Of a DNA stretch of 32,192 nucleotides, positions 17,396-24,259 are shown one piece after another. This DNA is from JBFLYZ01 sp040756415 (GTDB taxonomy: Bacteria; Bacteroidota; Bacteroidia; JADZBD01). Numbering within the stretch: the stretch's first letter is position 1; the number at the start of each line of letters is the position of its first letter. A program made the translations under genes and the position numbers. The notes under the pieces were generated by a model, which saw only the letters and a program-made list of their open reading frames with translations, made no database searches and was not told where the DNA came from. The stretch spans positions 1 through 32,192 of the forward strand of contig JBFLYZ010000043.1 of assembly GCA_040756415.1 (NCBI GenBank), given 5' to 3'.

Positions 17396-19123
17396 TCAGC
17401 GCAGGATGGCTTTTGCCGTAAGCACCTTTTCTTTTGTAACTATTCTTACCAGGTAGATGCCGGGAGGGAAAGCGCTGAGGTCTATTTGCTGCAGCCGTAA
17501 GGGATGGGCGAGAGAGAGAACCTGGATTCCTGCCGCATTGTACACTTCCATCATCTCCGCCCCGATCGGGCCGTACAGAAAGAATGTTCCCTCTGAGGGA
17601 TTGGGATACAGCGTTATGGCATCGTTCACCGTGCCGCTTTCCGTCCAGCCGGTGGTGATCTGGCTGCTGATACCGGCCAGGCAGGGATGGTAAATGCTGC
17701 CGGCAAAATCAAACAGGCCGCCCGCGAAATTCCTGTTCCCCGCTTTGTAAACGCAAGTCACCGTATTGTCGGTGCCGGGGTTCCAAGGGCTGAGCGTATC
17801 CGTAACCAGGCTGATCTGCGCCAGGCGGTAATAATCCATGCCTGATACGGTAGTAAAATCTCCTCCTATGAACAGCGTGTCGCCCGAAAGGTGCATGGCT
17901 CGTACTGCATTGTTCGCATCAGGATCGAATGCGGTGCAGGAGGCAATGGCGGTATCGAGCCCGGCAAGGCGGTTGCGGCTTTGCCCGGCAATGGTGGTAA
18001 ACAACCCAGCGGCCAGCAGTTTTCCCTGGTAAAGTATGAGGGAATAAACGGCATGGTTTGCATTGGGGTTCCATAAGGCGGGCATGCCGCTGGCCGAGTC
18101 GATGCAGGCAATACGGTTGCGGCCGATGCCTCTTACCATCGTAAAAAAACCTCCGGCAAATATCTTGTCTCCGCTGGCTACAATGGTATTCACCGTGCCG
18201 TTGGCATCGGCCAGCCAGTTGGTGACCGAATCTCCGCTTATGCTGATGCAGGCGATATTGGACCGGGGTTTGCCATCCGCACTGCTGAACAGGCCGCCTA
18301 CATACATCAGGTTATTGTTGCAGTCAATGGCGCGCACCATGCCGTCAAAACTGACGGAGAAAGGCAGCACGTTGCCCGTTGCGATATCTACGGCAGCGAT
18401 CCGGTTGCGGGGCTGGCCGCCAACGGATGTAAAATATCCGCCCGTATATAAGGTGGTGCCGTTCAGGTAAAAGGTCATAACCGCGCTGTTGGCCGAAGGG
18501 TTCCATGAAGTTGCGCTGCCCAGGCTCAGGTCGATGGCCGCCAGGTTGTTGCGGTCCACACCGCCCATGCTGGCGAATGCCCCTCCCGCGTATACCTTAT
18601 TACCATAGCCGGCCAGGGCATAAACGGTACTGCTTGCGTGCGGATCCCACGAAGTGCAGGAGCCCGATGAAAATGAAAGAGCGCCTATCTTCTTTCTCGG
18701 CTGCCCGCCCAGCAAAGTGAACTCTCCAGCACAGTAAACGGTGCTGTCGGATGCGTAAATGGCAAGAACGTCATCGTTGGCCCCGGGATTCCACGGTAAG
18801 AGTGCGGCAGTGCTTGCATCAATGGCCACCAGGCGCTGGCGCGGATAAAAACCCAGGTTGGTGAACTTACCGCCCGCATAGATCACATTGTTCGTATAAA
18901 AAATGGAATTTACGCTGCCATTGGCCCCCGGTGGCGCCCAATTCAGCAGTGAGCCGTTGCCGAAGGTGGAGAAAGCGGCCAGTTTTCCTCTTGAAGAGGT
19001 ATTGACTATATTGAAATCACCGCAAACGAAAAGTATATCGCCAGGGGCCATGACCATTTTGCGCACCATTACATCGATGTTGAAATTAAAATTCACGTTG
19101 GTGTTCATCGGGTAGCCCAGCAC
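17396..19123 (-). CDS. Propeller protein copy 2, C-terminal fragment after frameshift
   Basis: This frame holds the last ten of fourteen [YF]xGGxF repeats (FVCGDFNIVN through FAGGLFDFAG) and a complete type IX sorting domain (ITLYPNPSEGTFFLYG ... FPPGIYLVRI ... LTAKAILR). It has no signal peptide and its nominal GTG start at 19123 lies mid-repeat, so it is not a gene in its own right. In-frame residues upstream of the nominal start (WAKVDTSYGYV) continue the protein back to a run of five C at 19171-19175; losing one base there joins it to the N-terminal fragment. The joined protein would be about 808 residues with 14 repeats, against 814 residues and 14 repeats in copy 1. Confidence 0.85.
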   Translation of the reverse strand: MLGYPMNTNVNFNFNIDVMVRKMVMAPGDILFVCGDFNIVNTSSRGKLAAFSTFGNGSLLNWAPPGANGSVNSIFYTNNVIYAGGKFTNLGFYPRQRLVAIDASTAALLPWNPGANDDVLAIYASDSTVYCAGEFTLLGGQPRKKIGALSFSSGSCTSWDPHASSTVYALAGYGNKVYAGGAFASMGGVDRNNLAAIDLSLGSATSWNPSANSAVMTFYLNGTTLYTGGYFTSVGGQPRNRIAAVDIATGNVLPFSVSFDGMVRAIDCNNNLMYVGGLFSSADGKPRSNIACISISGDSVTNWLADANGTVNTIVASGDKIFAGGFFTMVRGIGRNRIACIDSASGMPALWNPNANHAVYSLILYQGKLLAAGLFTTIAGQSRNRLAGLDTAIASCTAFDPDANNAVRAMHLSGDTLFIGGDFTTVSGMDYYRLAQISLVTDTLSPWNPGTDNTVTCVYKAGNRNFAGGLFDFAGSIYHPCLAGISSQITTGWTESGTVNDAITLYPNPSEGTFFLYGPIGAEMMEVYNAAGIQVLSLAHPLRLQQIDLSAFPPGIYLVRIVTKEKVLTAKAILR

Positions 19124-19823
19124 ATAACCATAGGAGGTATCGACCTTTGCCCAGGTAATTGCGCTGCGCGCCCCCTATAAAGGTAAAGGCACCGCACAAA
19201 TACACATGCGAGCCTCCGGAACTCACTGTTATATCATGCACAGCGCTGTCCGGATCGGGCCTCCAGTAATGGCCTATCTGGTTGTCGGGGTGAAGCACGG
19301 GCATTCCGGTGACCGGATCTATTTCTGCGGCATAAGGAAGAGAATTATTGCCCACAGAAGTGAAATCACCGCCAATATAAAGCCTTCCTTTTGCCTGAAA
19401 GGTTGTACTTGAATCTTTTAAGAAGAGACATCTTACAGCTCCGTTAATGTTAGGGGTAAATTGCATATCAACCTGTCCATTCGGCAGAATGTGTGCCAGG
19501 TTCTTTTGTGCCACGTTACCGACATAATCAAAGGTCCCGCCTATGTACCATCCGCCATTGGTATCTGCAATCACCGCGTAAACGGTTCCGTCCACTTTAG
19601 GATAAGGATAGACCGGGTTGCCCGTAAGCGTATCGAGCGGCACACCGTGCCCGGTGCTGGGCCCCACATCGTCAAAGCTCCCGCCTATATAAAGGTTATT
19701 GCCCTGGTGCACCATGGCGTTCACCGGTCCGTTGGTGATCCACATCCCGGTGTCAACGACCTGGGCATGATAAAAAGCCGGGAGGAGTAGAAAAAAGAAA
19801 GAAGTGAAAGATTTATTTGCCAT
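19086..19823 (-). pseudogene. Propeller protein copy 2, N-terminal fragment ending at frameshift
   Basis: It starts at the ATG at 19823 (MANKSFTSFFFLLLPAFYHA, a signal peptide); an upstream in-frame start at 19868 would put 15 residues before the signal. After DTGMWITNGPVNAMVHQGNN, nearly identical in plan to copy 1 (DTSLWITNGPVNAMVKSGN), come repeats YIGGSFDDVG, YIGGTFDYVG, YIGGDFTSVG and YLCGAFTFIG. From GGAQRNYLGKG onward the frame no longer resembles the family and stops at 19086, overlapping the C-terminal fragment. Either the gene is truly broken or switchable at the homopolymer, or the read has one base too many. As written, the product would lack the sorting domain and could not be retained by the T9SS. 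Confidence 0.8.
19171..19175 (-). other. Frameshift site: run of five C (G on coding strand)
   Basis: The coding strand reads F-I-G-G in one frame up to GGGGG and continues in the other frame as A-R-S-A-I-T-W-A-K-V-D afterwards. Reading four G instead of five restores one uninterrupted frame from 19823 to 17396. Confidence 0.75.
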
Positions 19824-19865
19824 GCATAAAGGTATTCTACCGCTGGGGATGGCAATAATTCCATT

Positions 19866-19873
19866 CAAAGATA
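19866..19873 (-). promoter_or_regulatory. -7 promoter element TATCTTTG (propeller copy 2)
   Basis: Exact TAnnTTTG on the minus strand, 42 bases before the ATG at 19823. No TTG at the expected -33 distance. Confidence 0.5.
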
Positions 19874-19877
19874 AGAT

Positions 19878-19908
19878 TTTGCCGCTGAAAATTAAATTGA
19901 TACTTTTG
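19878..19908 (+). promoter_or_regulatory. Promoter TTTG-N19-TACTTTTG (lipoprotein copy 2)
   Basis: The best promoter in the window: TTTG at 19878-19881, 19-base spacer, TACTTTTG at 19901-19908, matching both parts and the spacing of the Bacteroidota primary sigma-factor consensus. It leaves a leader of about 30 bases before the GTG at 19944. Confidence 0.75.
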
Positions 19909-19943
19909 CCGGCAGTCCCCGCTGATTAACATCTCTTAACATC

Positions 19944-20993
19944 GTGAGAACTAAATTTTTACTTGGCGCATTGACCGCAGGATTGATCTTCAGTTCCTGC
20001 TCGAACGATTTTGACGTGACCGAAGAATGGAAGGAGACCATGGTCATCGTGGGCCTGCTCAACCAGAGCGATTCGGTACAGTACATCAAGATCAATAAGG
20101 CCTACCTGGGCGAGGGCGATGCCCTGGTTATGGGGGGTGTTTACGATTCCATCAACTATGCCAATTCGCTCACCGTAGTGCTGAACGAGATCACCAATAA
20201 TGTAGTGACCAACAGCTTCACGCTGGTGCGCGATACGGGTACCGTCAAGCCGGCCGGGATATTTGCCTATCCCAACCAGGTGCTGTATAAGACCAGTGCG
20301 GTGCTCAACGAGAACAAGGAATACGAGCTGGTGGTGACCAACAACGAGTCGCAGAGCATAGCCCGGGCGCGTACCAGGCTGGTGCGCAACTTCCTGGTCA
20401 TACAGCCTACCGGTACGCAGACCATTAACTTTACCAATCCCAATTTCCCCTTCCGCATACAATGGAACTCAGCGGTTGACGGCCGGCTGTACAACCTGCG
20501 CATACGCTTTTATTATTATGAGCAGAACAAGATCACCCTTGCCGTTACCGACAAATATCTCGACTGGTACTTTACCGATAGAAGGGCCAGCACCCTGGCC
20601 GGTGGAGAGCCTATGGAGATCAATTTCCCTGGCGAACAGTTTTACCAGTTCGTGCAGAGCCGCCTCGACCCCAACGACAGCGTGTGGCGCCATCCGGGCA
20701 AGAGCGCCAATGTGAACCAGATGCTCGATTTCGTGCTTACCGTGGCGGGGGAAGAGTTTGCCACCTATATGGAAGTGGCGGCACCCTCAACCACCATACT
20801 GCAGGAAAAACCCATCTATACCAATATCGAAGGGGGCATAGGCATCTTTTCATCGCGCTATACCCAGAAAAGCGCGGCATTGTACGGCAAAAAAATGACC
20901 GACCCTTCGGTCGATTCGCTTTACGCTGGACAATACACGTACGACCTGGGATTTTGTTCCCCGGTCTCTACTAGCCCCTATTTCTGCCAGTAA
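19944..20993 (+). CDS. Surface/outer-membrane lipoprotein of the propeller module (copy 2)
   Basis: Paralogue of the lipoprotein at 16406: 349 residues, GTG start, lipoprotein signal peptide (LLGALTAGLIFSSC, lipobox FSSC), then SNDFDVTEEWKETMVIVGLL. Shared segments include YIKINKAYLGEGDALVMGG, DSINYAN, QVLYKTSA and the C-terminal YTNIEGGIGIFSSR. The middle third differs most between the copies, as would be expected for the part contacting different partners. It has its own consensus promoter, opposite that of propeller copy 2. Function unknown; DUF4249-like at best. A C-terminal Cys pair (FCSPVSTSPYFCQ) is absent from copy 1. Confidence 0.87.
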   Translation: MRTKFLLGALTAGLIFSSCSNDFDVTEEWKETMVIVGLLNQSDSVQYIKINKAYLGEGDALVMGGVYDSINYANSLTVVLNEITNNVVTNSFTLVRDTGTVKPAGIFAYPNQVLYKTSAVLNENKEYELVVTNNESQSIARARTRLVRNFLVIQPTGTQTINFTNPNFPFRIQWNSAVDGRLYNLRIRFYYYEQNKITLAVTDKYLDWYFTDRRASTLAGGEPMEINFPGEQFYQFVQSRLDPNDSVWRHPGKSANVNQMLDFVLTVAGEEFATYMEVAAPSTTILQEKPIYTNIEGGIGIFSSRYTQKSAALYGKKMTDPSVDSLYAGQYTYDLGFCSPVSTSPYFCQ

Positions 20994-21031
20994 AGCAGGT
21001 TTTTTATTCATTTTTCGGCTGGCATGACCAA

Positions 21032-21094
21032 AGGGCTCTAAAGCCCTGTAAATCTGCCTTAATGTCACCCTCCTGCGGGCTTTAAACCCTGTCA
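21032..21094. repeat. Two similar dyads between lipoprotein copy 2 and dnaK
   Basis: The first is AGGGCT-CTAA-AGCCCT (21032-21047). The second, GGGCTTTAAACCC (from 21078), is a near-palindrome around TTTAAA. They share GGGCTnTAAA and CCCTGT, so they form an imperfect direct repeat about 45 bases apart. Neither has a strong T run except ATTTTTG after the second. They could be weak terminators or a regulatory pair for dnaK; the CIRCE heat-shock operator is not present. Confidence 0.4.
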
Positions 21095-21202
21095 TTTTTG
21101 GTATTTGTGCCATATTTGCTTCCCCCCTGGCGATGGCATAATGATTGACCGCCTTTTACCGACACGAAACCAAAAGAACAAGAACCTTAAAAACGAATAA
21201 CA

Positions 21203-23122
21203 ATGGGTAAGATAATTGGAATTGACCTGGGTACCACCAATAGCTGCGTAGCGGTTATGGAAGGGAACGAGCCGGTGGTGATCCCTAACTCAGAAGGCAA
21301 GCGTACCACGCCCTCGGTAGTCGCCTTTGTAAAGGATGGCGAACGTAAAGTGGGCGATCCGGCCAAGCGCCAGGCCATTACCAACCCCAAGAACACTATT
21401 TACTCGATCAAGCGTTTTATGGGCCATACCTGGGATGAGGTGCAGGGTGAACTCAAGCGCGTGCCCTACAGCGTGGTGAAAGGCGATAACAACCAGCCCC
21501 GCATCGTGATCGATGACCGCAAGTACTCTCCCCAGGAGATATCGGCCATGATACTGCAGAAGATGAAGAAGACCGCTGAGGATTTCCTGGGACATGAGGT
21601 GACCGAGGCGGTGATCACCGTTCCGGCCTATTTCAACGATTCGCAGCGCCAGGCCACCAAGGAGGCGGGCGAGATAGCCGGCCTTAAGGTAAAGCGCATC
21701 ATCAACGAGCCTACCGCGGCCGCGCTGGCCTACGGCCTGGACAAGCGCAACAAGGATATGAAGATCGTGGTGTTCGACTGCGGTGGCGGCACGCATGACG
21801 TATCGGTGCTCGAGCTGGGCGATGGCGTGTTCGAAGTGAAATCCACCGATGGGGATACCCACCTGGGCGGTGACGATTTCGACCACAAGATCATCGACTG
21901 GCTGGTGCAGGAGTTCAAGGAAGAGAACGGTGTGGACCTGACCAAGGACCCCATGGCCCTGCAGCGCCTGAAAGAGGCCGCTGAAAAGGCCAAGATCGAG
22001 CTCTCCAGCTCCACCTCTACGGAGATCAACCTGCCGTACATCATGCCGGTTGACGGTATTCCCAAGCACCTGGTGCGCACGCTGAGCCGCGCCAAGTTCG
22101 AGCAACTGGTGCATGACCTGATCCAGCGTACCATCGATCCCTGTAAGTCGGCTTTGAAGAATGCCGGCCTGACCGTAAAGGATATTGACGAGATCATTCT
22201 CGTGGGCGGCTCTACCCGCATCCCCGCCATCGTGGATGCCGTGCAGAAGTTCTTCGGCAAGGCGCCTTCGAAAGGCGTGAACCCCGATGAGGTGGTGGCC
22301 ATTGGTGCCGCTATACAGGGCGGTGTGCTGACCGGTGAGGTGAAGGATGTGCTCCTGCTGGATGTTACCCCGCTTTCGCTGGGCATCGAGACCATGGGAG
22401 GCGTGTTCACCAAGCTCATCGAGGCGAACACCACCATTCCCACCAAGAAATCAGAAACATTCACTACCGCGGCCGATAACCAGCCCAGCGTGCAGATCGT
22501 GGTGTTCCAGGGCGAACGCCCCATGGCGCGCGACAACCGCAAGCTGGGCGAGTTCAACCTGGACGGCATTCCTCCCGCACCGCGCGGCATGCCCCAGATC
22601 GAAGTGACCTTTGATATAGACGCCAACGGTATACTGAACGTAAGCGCGAAGGATAAGGGCACCGGCAAGGCGCATAACATACGCATCGAGGCCAAGAGCG
22701 GGCTTACCGATGAGGAGATCAAGCGCATGAAGAAGGAAGCCGAGGCTAATGCCGAGGCCGATAAAAAGGCCCGCGAGCATGCCGACAAGCTGAACGCGGC
22801 CGACTCGCTGATCTTCTCGAGCGAGAAGCAGCTCAAGGACTATGGCGACAAGCTTTCTGCCGATAAGAAGGAGAACACCCAGAAGGCCCTGAGCGAGCTC
22901 AAGGACGCGCATAAAGAGAAGGACCTGCCGCGTATCGAGAAAGCCATGGAAACGCTGAATACCGCATGGCAGGCTGCAAGTGAAGAGATATACAAAGCGG
23001 CCAACGAGCAGCAGCAACAGCAGCAGGGTCCCCAGGGTAACGGTCAGCAGACCACCGAGAATAAGGACGGAGAGGTAACTGACGTTGACTTTGAGGAAGT
23101 GAAGGATGATAAGAAGAAGTAA
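21203..23122 (+). CDS. dnaK: Molecular chaperone DnaK (Hsp70)
   Basis: Hsp70 binds exposed hydrophobic segments of unfolded proteins in an ATP-dependent cycle with DnaJ and GrpE. The 639-residue protein starts GKIIGIDLGTTNSCVAVMEG, with ATPase motifs TVPAYFNDSQRQATKEAG, NEPTAAALAYG, VFDCGGGTHDVSVLELGDG and LVGGSTRIPAI; the interdomain linker KDVLLLDVTPLSLGIET; the beta substrate domain and a helical lid; and a Q-rich tail before EVTDVDFEEVKDD. The usual FDLGGGT is FDCGGGT here. No grpE or dnaJ is adjacent. A perfect hairpin terminator follows 27 bases later. I found no exact TAnnTTTG upstream, consistent with a differently regulated promoter. Confidence 0.98.
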   Translation: MGKIIGIDLGTTNSCVAVMEGNEPVVIPNSEGKRTTPSVVAFVKDGERKVGDPAKRQAITNPKNTIYSIKRFMGHTWDEVQGELKRVPYSVVKGDNNQPRIVIDDRKYSPQEISAMILQKMKKTAEDFLGHEVTEAVITVPAYFNDSQRQATKEAGEIAGLKVKRIINEPTAAALAYGLDKRNKDMKIVVFDCGGGTHDVSVLELGDGVFEVKSTDGDTHLGGDDFDHKIIDWLVQEFKEENGVDLTKDPMALQRLKEAAEKAKIELSSSTSTEINLPYIMPVDGIPKHLVRTLSRAKFEQLVHDLIQRTIDPCKSALKNAGLTVKDIDEIILVGGSTRIPAIVDAVQKFFGKAPSKGVNPDEVVAIGAAIQGGVLTGEVKDVLLLDVTPLSLGIETMGGVFTKLIEANTTIPTKKSETFTTAADNQPSVQIVVFQGERPMARDNRKLGEFNLDGIPPAPRGMPQIEVTFDIDANGILNVSAKDKGTGKAHNIRIEAKSGLTDEEIKRMKKEAEANAEADKKAREHADKLNAADSLIFSSEKQLKDYGDKLSADKKENTQKALSELKDAHKEKDLPRIEKAMETLNTAWQAASEEIYKAANEQQQQQQGPQGNGQQTTENKDGEVTDVDFEEVKDDKKK

Positions 23123-23149
23123 GTTGACAGTATGCAATAAACAATAGAC

Positions 23150-23180
23150 AAAGTCCCGGTTAAGGCCGGGACTTTTGTTT
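23150..23180 (+). terminator. Rho-independent terminator of dnaK
   Basis: Ten-base perfect arms AAAGTCCCGG (23150-23159) and CCGGGACTTT (23166-23175), loop TTAAGG, then TGTTT. Confidence 0.9.
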
Positions 23181-23257
23181 AAAATAAAAATCAGAGATTT
23201 TTAAAATTCCAGGCTATCCGGATTACGCGCATAAGATGCGACCGGTAAATAGCAGAA

Positions 23258-23452
23258 ATGGCTGAGATGAACCTTTTTTTAAATATAAGACGAAAGCTCC
23301 TCTACCTCGCTTTCCTTCTCCTTGCCGGAGTAGTGCCCGTTTATTACCATCACAAAAGAAAGAAGCGTGATCGCGAGCAGGTTAATAAGGAAGCGCAGAA
23401 GCCCTGGGATACCCCGCAATTAGTAAAGAACGAAAAAGCGGAAGAGCTTTGA
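23258..23452 (+). CDS. Small single-pass membrane protein
   Basis: A 64-residue product with one predicted helix (LLYLAFLLLAGVVPVYY) followed by a highly basic segment (HHKRKKRDR) and an acidic-to-mixed tail. The positive charges on both sides of the helix leave the topology ambiguous. The ATG at 23267 is an alternative start. Coding is supported by its position between two terminators, with a strong hairpin 16 bases after the stop codon, rather than by homology I recognise. Confidence 0.55.
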   Translation: MAEMNLFLNIRRKLLYLAFLLLAGVVPVYYHHKRKKRDREQVNKEAQKPWDTPQLVKNEKAEEL

Positions 23453-23468
23453 TCGAAGAGTAATTAAT

Positions 23469-23497
23469 GACCAGGCCCGGCAAAGCCGGGCCTGGTC
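23469..23497. terminator. Bidirectional hairpin with 13-bp arms
   Basis: GACCAGGCCCGGC (23469-23481), loop AAA, GCCGGGCCTGGTC (23485-23497), perfectly paired, in the 51-base gap between two convergent genes. It lacks a clean T run on either strand but is the strongest stem-loop seen here. Confidence 0.75.
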
Positions 23498-23503
23498 GCA
23501 GTG

Positions 23504-24088
23504 TTACAGTTTGATGATCCTCCTCGTTTGCGCATACATCCCTTCGCGCAAGGCGCTGTAAAAATAAATACCTGCAGGTAGGTCGGAGAGGTCTATCTCG
23601 GCCCGGTTACCCGATGGGTCGAGTACCACGCTCTTCACTACGAGGCCTGTTACACTTGTAAACCGGATCTCATCCGCCCCGCTGTATTCCACGGTCACCT
23701 TATCCATGCAGGGATTAGGATAGAGCAGGGAAGAAGCTTTTACCGCAGGATCATCTATCCCGGAGGCCGTAACCGTAAAGCCGCCCACCATGCCTACCGT
23801 TTGGTGAAGCGTGCATACATAGCCGTAATTGCCGGCCACGGTAATGGTATACGAGAAGGTTCCGCTGGCCTGGGTAGGCGAGGCAAAGGAAACGGCACCG
23901 GTAGGTATGGTCACGCTGGTCACGTTGTGGGCCATGCTGCCCGTCCAGCTCCAGACTACTACATCGCCTGTTACGGCCGAGAAGGAGGCCGGGGTGAAGA
24001 CATTGTCACTAACCGTCACGTTGATGGTAGCAGCCTGCGATGCTGATACGGCAATAACTAAAAGGGAAAGGGCGTAGATCTTTTTCAT
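23504..24088 (-). CDS. Secreted cupredoxin-like protein with T9SS sorting domain
   Basis: From the ATG at 24088 (MKKIYALSLLVIAVSASQA, signal peptide) the product is 194 residues; a longer frame to 24154 would precede the signal with 22 unlikely residues. Residues 22-108 form a plastocyanin-like domain with all four type 1 copper ligands visible: His54 (MAHNV), Cys92, His95 (VCTLH) and Met100 (QTVGM). Residues about 118-194 are a type A type IX sorting domain (LLYPNPCMDKVTVEYSG ... LPAGIYFYSALREG). It is thus a copper electron carrier sent to the cell surface or outside, a likely terminal or extracellular electron-transfer or copper-binding protein. No oxidoreductase partner is adjacent. Confidence 0.88.
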   Translation of the reverse strand: MKKIYALSLLVIAVSASQAATINVTVSDNVFTPASFSAVTGDVVVWSWTGSMAHNVTSVTIPTGAVSFASPTQASGTFSYTITVAGNYGYVCTLHQTVGMVGGFTVTASGIDDPAVKASSLLYPNPCMDKVTVEYSGADEIRFTSVTGLVVKSVVLDPSGNRAEIDLSDLPAGIYFYSALREGMYAQTRRIIKL

Positions 24089-24150
24089 GGGATAAATGGT
24101 TTGGGTTGAACGTAAATCGTATCCGAATTTACCCTTTCCCTGCCCCAGCG

Positions 24151-24196
24151 TCAAGACCTTGAGATCGCTTTTATTACGCGTACGTAGTTTAACTAC
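24151..24196. promoter_or_regulatory. Two palindromes upstream of the cupredoxin gene
   Basis: TCAAG-AC-CTTGA (24151-24162) and GTAGTT-T-AACTAC (24184-24196) lie in the 171-base gap between the repeat OMP gene and the cupredoxin gene, 63-108 bases before the cupredoxin ATG on the minus strand. They may be operators. There is no T run to suggest termination. Confidence 0.35.
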
Positions 24197-24259
24197 CTGT
24201 TTTCCTGGTTATTTCTGCAAGACAAGTTTAGTGATGGAGCTTATTAAGCCGCTTGACCA

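Noticed and set aside
13890..19123. Repeated sequence considered as CRISPR or DNA tandem repeats
   Set aside because: The periodicity is at the protein level (about 50 residues, diverged at DNA level) and in frame, so it is a repeat protein rather than a DNA array.
21095..21125. TATTTG sequences upstream of dnaK as -7 boxes
   Set aside because: They lack the two-base spacer of TAnnTTTG, and no -33 TTTG lies at the right distance.
21290..22836. Minus-strand frames opposite dnaK (274 and 368 residues)
   Set aside because: Antisense frames opposite Hsp70 genes are a classic artefact; no domains, and dnaK itself is complete.
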